A stretch of DNA of 64,000 nucleotides, taken from contig CAZYHV010000005.1 of NCBI GenBank assembly GCA_964647485.1, positions 62,001 to 126,000 on the forward strand. Direction: 5' to 3'. Source of the stretch: FW021-bin31 sp964647485 (lineage in GTDB: Bacteria; Bacteroidota; Bacteroidia; Chitinophagales; Chitinophagaceae). A program made the position numbers and the translations under genes. This document shows, one piece after another, positions 60,423-64,000 of this stretch. The notes beneath the pieces are model-generated. The model saw nothing but the letters and a program-made list of their open reading frames with translations. It ran no database searches and was not told where the DNA came from. How positions within the stretch are numbered: the first letter of the stretch is position 1; the number at the start of each line of letters is the position of its first letter.

Positions 60423-61373
60423 TTATTGCGCTTTAAAAGCTTTTATCTTTTTTGCAAAATAAGTCTTTTTTTCAGGATTAAGCAAAATTAGTTTTCGATA
60501 AACCTCTTCTGCCTTATTAAAATCCCCATATTGTACCCATATTTCTGCCATTGATTCCGTAATTACTTCATTATCTTTCAGGTTAACATCCTCTTCCTCC
60601 TCATTATTCATTTCCTTCTCTGTATCTCCTTCTTCTCTCCCTTCTTCCTTAACTACCGTATCCTCATCTTTTAATTTTTCCTCCTCCGGCATTGCTTGGG
60701 GTCGTTTCATTTTTTTTAACCAACCGGTAAAGCTATTAACTTGTTCCATCGTTGGTGGTTTATCATTTTCTATTTCTTCCGGAAGTTTTGTTTGTGTATA
60801 GGCAAAATAATCTTCAGTATATAATGGTTGAATAGCTGAGATAGGAGTTTGATTATCTTCTTTCTCTGCTGATTCCTCCGTTTCAATATTCTTTTTTGAA
60901 GTCGTCACTTTTTCATCCTTCTTTTCTTCTTCCTCTTCTTTGGAGGAAGTATCTACAACATTTTCCTTTGATTTTTCTACATTTTCCTCCTCTTCCGGCA
61001 CGGATAAATTACCCTGCAGAATATTACTAGTTGGAAATTCCTTCCCTTCATCCTCATTTTTGGCGGATCTTTCTTCTTTCAGCTTTTCTTCAGTTTCTGT
61101 TATTTCTTTCGCATGAAGATGATCCTCTTGTTGTTTGTTTTGAAACAGAGCTCCATTCTCAATGCTTCGTTGTAATAAAAGGGGGTAAAAAGCATATAAA
61201 GCGGCATGTTCCATCGCAGCCTTATTTTCCCTGTTTGAAAAAGCATTGACCCAATGGAAATGAGCCATATAAGGATAATCCTTCATGAGGGATTCTATTA
61301 CCTGTTGACTTACTTTCTCGGGATAATTCTTTACAAATAATTGATGGACAGCGCTTTTCTTATCAGCATTCAT
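60423..61373 (-). CDS. Acidic low-complexity protein with C-terminal TPR-like motif
   Basis: The 316-residue product has three parts: residues 1-75, a helical domain (VHQLFVKNYPEKVSQQVIES, DYPYMAHFHWVNAFSN); a long Glu/Lys/Asp-rich low-complexity stretch (about 85-270); and a C-terminal helix pair (MAEIWVQYGDFNKAEEVYRK then LILLNPEKKTYFAKKI) that reads as one tetratricopeptide repeat. I know no functional assignment. It is wedged between lptE and secG (gaps 21 and 1 base), which points to a role in envelope biogenesis. Confidence 0.75.
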   Translation of the reverse strand: MNADKKSAVHQLFVKNYPEKVSQQVIESLMKDYPYMAHFHWVNAFSNRENKAAMEHAALYAFYPLLLQRSIENGALFQNKQQEDHLHAKEITETEEKLKEERSAKNEDEGKEFPTSNILQGNLSVPEEEENVEKSKENVVDTSSKEEEEEKKDEKVTTSKKNIETEESAEKEDNQTPISAIQPLYTEDYFAYTQTKLPEEIENDKPPTMEQVNSFTGWLKKMKRPQAMPEEEKLKDEDTVVKEEGREEGDTEKEMNNEEEEDVNLKDNEVITESMAEIWVQYGDFNKAEEVYRKLILLNPEKKTYFAKKIKAFKAQ

Positions 61374-61394
61374 AGCGATTAAGTTACTCGATTT

Positions 61395-61904
61395 TTACCA
61401 ATTGACAAAGGCCTTATTGAAAATATCACTAACTAATTCTTTACTAATATCTTCTACCAACCCATCCTGTACCTGATCCAAAGATTTATCAGCAGAAAAA
61501 TCTTCCGAACGAGAAAAAGTTTGGGAAAAATCATCATCCGGATCAATATTCGAAGTAAATTTTACTTTAACAGCAATAGTTAAACGAGCAGAAGCCGGTT
61601 TTTCAACATCCTGAACAGCCACGGTAGAGGTTCCATATTTAGTAATGGTACAATCAAAGATATAATCTACCTGATCAGAATTTACCTGTGATAACTTCGT
61701 CTGAGAGGTAATCTTGTTTTTTAGTTCCTCCGTCATTTTATCTGCCAAGGTCGGATTGACATAATTTGCTTCATTTAGAAACTTTTTAACATTCACAGTG
61801 GTTGCCGCAGCATCTACACTAGCACCTGTGAAGCTATAGATTCCACAACCGATACTCAAAAGGAGCCATGAACACACAACCCCAAAAAAAATTTTTCTAA
61901 TCAT
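61395..61904 (-). CDS. lptE: LptE-family lipoprotein (LPS assembly)
   Basis: LptE plugs the LptD barrel that places lipopolysaccharide in the outer membrane. The 169-residue product has a lipobox signal (VVCSWLLLSIGCGIYSF), then GIYSFTGASVDAAATTVNVK, the standard opening of the Bacteroidota LptE group, and an alpha/beta sandwich pattern (LTIAVKVKFTSNIDPDDD). Its start overlaps the end of the sigma-54 activator gene by 8 bases, so both are translated from one mRNA. Confidence 0.9.
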   Translation of the reverse strand: MIRKIFFGVVCSWLLLSIGCGIYSFTGASVDAAATTVNVKKFLNEANYVNPTLADKMTEELKNKITSQTKLSQVNSDQVDYIFDCTITKYGTSTVAVQDVEKPASARLTIAVKVKFTSNIDPDDDFSQTFSRSEDFSADKSLDQVQDGLVEDISKELVSDIFNKAFVNW

Positions 61905-63165
61905 TAATATTGTATTCTTTTAATTTTCTGTAGAGGGTTCTTTCTGATATACCTAAATCCATCGCTGCATTTTTACGTTTTCCGCGATGTTTCTTTAACG
62001 CTTTTTGTATAAGCTCTTTCTCCTTGTCTGCAATCGTCAGACTTTCTTCCACTTCTTCATGATGATTCATGTCCTCATCTCGTAATATAATCGGATGACT
62101 TGTTGATAATGCATTTTGTCCTATCTCTGTTTCTCTTTCATCATAATAATCTCCCTCCGTCATAAATCTTTTGTTATCTTCATCGTGACGTTCCTGATAC
62201 TTTTCCTGTACTTTTCCGGCCATTTCCGGATTCTGTAACACATCAAAAAACATTCGCTTCAGTTCGGTCACATCCTTTCTCATGTCAAAAAACAGTTTAT
62301 AGAGGATTTCTCTTTCAGAGCCAAAGTCTCCTCCATGCTCTGCTTGTGCTTGAGCTTTAGCCAATACCGGTAAGAATTTATTGTGATCCGGTAAAAAAGC
62401 CTTCAATCCCTCACTATCAATCGACTTATCTTTACTTAATACCGAAATCTGTTCAGAAATATTCTTTAATTCCCTCACATTACCCGGCCAGGAGTATGAA
62501 ACCAACAATTTCCTGGCATCTTCTGTTAATCTGACCGGTTCGGTTCGGTATTTATCTGCAAAATCAGCACAAAATTTCCTAAACAGTAAAGAGATATCTT
62601 CTTTTCTCTCCCGTAAAGCAGGCACACGAATTGGCACCGTATTCAGCCGATAATATAAATCTTCTCTAAACTTTCCTTTTTGAGTCTCTTCTAAAAGGTT
62701 TTTATTGGTCGCTGCAATGACCCGCACATCTGTGCGCTGTACCTTTGATGCTCCCACCTTAATAAACTCACCGGTTTCCAAAACACGCAAAAGCCGTGCC
62801 TGAGTTGCCATTGGCATTTCTCCAATCTCATCTAAAAATATAGTTCCTCCGGTTACCGTTTCAAAATACCCTTTTCTTTTGTCGGTCGCTCCTGTAAAAG
62901 CACCCTTTTCATGACCAAAAAGTTCAGAATCTATTGTTCCTTCCGGAATAGCACCGCAATTAACAGCAATAAAGGGATTGTGTTTTCGAGCACTCTGGGT
63001 ATGAATAATTTGAGAAAAGGCTTCTTTCCCAACTCCACTTTCTCCCATAATCAATACCGTTAACTCAGTAGCAGCCACCTGCATAGCCACCTTTATGGCA
63101 TAATTTAATTCTGGAGAATTTCCTATAATCCCAAACTTATTTTTTACAGACTGAATCTCCGGCAT
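61897..63165 (-). CDS. Sigma-54-dependent transcriptional activator
   Basis: The start is ATG 63165 (MPEIQSVKNKFGIIGNSPEL), giving 422 residues; an ATG 19 codons upstream lies inside miaB. There is no N-terminal receiver or GAF sensor: the AAA+ domain begins at once, with Walker A MGESGVGKEAF (usually GTGKE), the sigma-54 contact loop KGAFTGATDKRKGYFE and Walker B TIFLDEIGEM. A linker of about 110 residues precedes the Fis-type helix-turn-helix KNAAMDLGISERTLYRKLKE. It lies 20 bases after miaB and overlaps lptE, suggesting control linked to the envelope. Confidence 0.92.
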   Translation of the reverse strand: MPEIQSVKNKFGIIGNSPELNYAIKVAMQVAATELTVLIMGESGVGKEAFSQIIHTQSARKHNPFIAVNCGAIPEGTIDSELFGHEKGAFTGATDKRKGYFETVTGGTIFLDEIGEMPMATQARLLRVLETGEFIKVGASKVQRTDVRVIAATNKNLLEETQKGKFREDLYYRLNTVPIRVPALRERKEDISLLFRKFCADFADKYRTEPVRLTEDARKLLVSYSWPGNVRELKNISEQISVLSKDKSIDSEGLKAFLPDHNKFLPVLAKAQAQAEHGGDFGSEREILYKLFFDMRKDVTELKRMFFDVLQNPEMAGKVQEKYQERHDEDNKRFMTEGDYYDERETEIGQNALSTSHPIILRDEDMNHHEEVEESLTIADKEKELIQKALKKHRGKRKNAAMDLGISERTLYRKLKEYNIND

Positions 63166-63185
63166 ATAATCTCTTATTTTTTTGA

Positions 63186-64000
63186 TTAATTTAGTCTTCC
63201 TAGTAATGTTGCTGAAGTACAATCGGTAATCTCTACATGAGCATAATCTCCCGGTTTTAATCCGGCATTCTCTTTAGGGAACACCACCATCTTATTCTGA
63301 TCACTTCTTCCACTCCAATCTTCTTTACTCCTTTTTGAATCTCCTTCAATTAAGACTTTAAAGGTCTTTCCAATATCTTTCGGCATTGATTCCGCTTGAT
63401 GTTTGTGTTGTAAATCAACGATTTCCTGCAACCTTCTTTTCTTTTCTTCCTCATTTACATCATCTTCAAACCTTCTGGCAGCTACCGTTCCCGGTCTTTC
63501 AGAATACATAAACATATACGCCATATCATATCTTACAGCTTCCATCATGCTCAGGGTTTCCTCATGTTCTTCTAGGGTTTCTCCACAGAATCCGGCAATC
63601 ATATCAGAAGAAATAGCGCAATCCGGCATTATTTCTCGAATACGTTTTACTTTATTTAAATACCATTCCCGGGTATACGTACGATTCATTCGTTGTAATA
63701 CCGCCGTACTTCCACTTTGTAACGGCAAATGGATATACTTGCAAATATTATCATACTTTGCCATTGTATAAAGCACTTCATCGGTAATATCTTTGGGATG
63801 AGAAGTACTAAATCGAACTCTTAAATCAGGGCTCACTTTAGCTACCATTTCCAAAAGGTTAGCAAAATTCACACTCTGATTGGTTTCCGGATTCACCCAA
63901 TTAAAAGAATCTACATTTTGTCCTAATAAAGTTACTTCTTTATAACCTTTGTCTTTCAATTCCACACATTCCCTTACAATAGAAAAAGGATCTCGGCTAC
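63186..64000 (-). CDS. miaB: tRNA-2-methylthio-N6-dimethylallyladenosine synthase MiaB, C-terminal part (cut by window edge)
   Basis: MiaB is a radical SAM methylthiotransferase that completes ms2i6A37 in tRNAs. The window contains the last 270 or so residues; the frame runs off the right edge with SRDPFSIVRECVELKDKGYK, just after the radical SAM CxxxCxxC motif. Visible are the family segments EVTLLGQNVDSFNW, HLPLQSGSTAVLQRMNRTYT, SSDMIAGFCGETLEEHEETL and the C-terminal TRAM domain (DIGKTFKVLIEGDSKRSKED to GDYAHVEITDCTSATLLG). Confidence 0.96.
   Translation of the reverse strand, partial: SRDPFSIVRECVELKDKGYKEVTLLGQNVDSFNWVNPETNQSVNFANLLEMVAKVSPDLRVRFSTSHPKDITDEVLYTMAKYDNICKYIHLPLQSGSTAVLQRMNRTYTREWYLNKVKRIREIMPDCAISSDMIAGFCGETLEEHEETLSMMEAVRYDMAYMFMYSERPGTVAARRFEDDVNEEEKKRRLQEIVDLQHKHQAESMPKDIGKTFKVLIEGDSKRSKEDWSGRSDQNKMVVFPKENAGLKPGDYAHVEITDCTSATLLGRLN

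Overview
The window is a 64 kb chromosomal segment of a Bacteroidota bacterium, most likely of class Chitinophagia. I base this on the TTTG-N19..20-TAnnTTTG promoters, the near absence of Shine-Dalgarno sites, and several families typical of the phylum (tandem DUF2249, DUF3276/PUR, DUF3810, a membrane-bound MutS-like ATPase, a Bacteroidota-type LptE). The sequence is AT-rich and densely coding. No insertion sequence, prophage or CRISPR array is visible.

Layout. Positions 1-11345 hold the S10/spc ribosomal protein cluster on the minus strand, from rpsJ to secY and the start of map (cut by the window edge). It has a textbook promoter ahead of rpsJ, a second promoter ahead of rplX, and a terminator-like hairpin between rplD and rplW. 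Positions 11.6-29.6 kb carry housekeeping and transport genes: a LeuT-like transporter with an extra extracytoplasmic domain and a tiny 40-residue partner, DedA, DUF3810, fructosamine kinase, a glycosyltransferase, clpB behind a 12-bp inverted repeat, a three-repeat DUF2249 protein, a DUF255 thioredoxin-fold protein, tRNA-Arg(UCU), uracil-DNA glycosylase, a ClC transporter and lipA. Positions 29.6-41.3 kb hold a tail-specific protease, the MutS-like membrane ATPase, a GH20 hexosaminidase, a BioF-like enzyme, MscS and tsaD.

Positions 41.3-42.9 kb are the one clear accessory region. It is a small graveyard: a C-terminal PIN-domain remnant, a vapBC pair whose toxin frame is intact but has lost its start codon through what looks like a one-base change at the ATGA overlap, and a scrambled fragment of a type I restriction hsdR gene. 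Next come a GH109-type oxidoreductase-fold enzyme with two LacI-type operators upstream, and an archaeal-type ATPase whose promoter is covered by four 15-bp repeats.

Positions 45.9-64 kb are core again: smc, PAP2 phosphatase, queuosine-precursor transporter, prfB with a programmed +1 frameshift (the gene begins at 52020), DUF3276, an ABC exporter, thyA, a sorbosone-dehydrogenase-like lipoprotein, rlpA, a SpoU methyltransferase, a BrkB-family membrane protein, mltG, and a tight cluster miaB - sigma-54 activator - lptE - TPR protein - secG. Several genes (tsaD, thyA, the ABC exporter) have a promoter -7 element only 4-6 nt before the start codon, implying leaderless or near-leaderless mRNAs.
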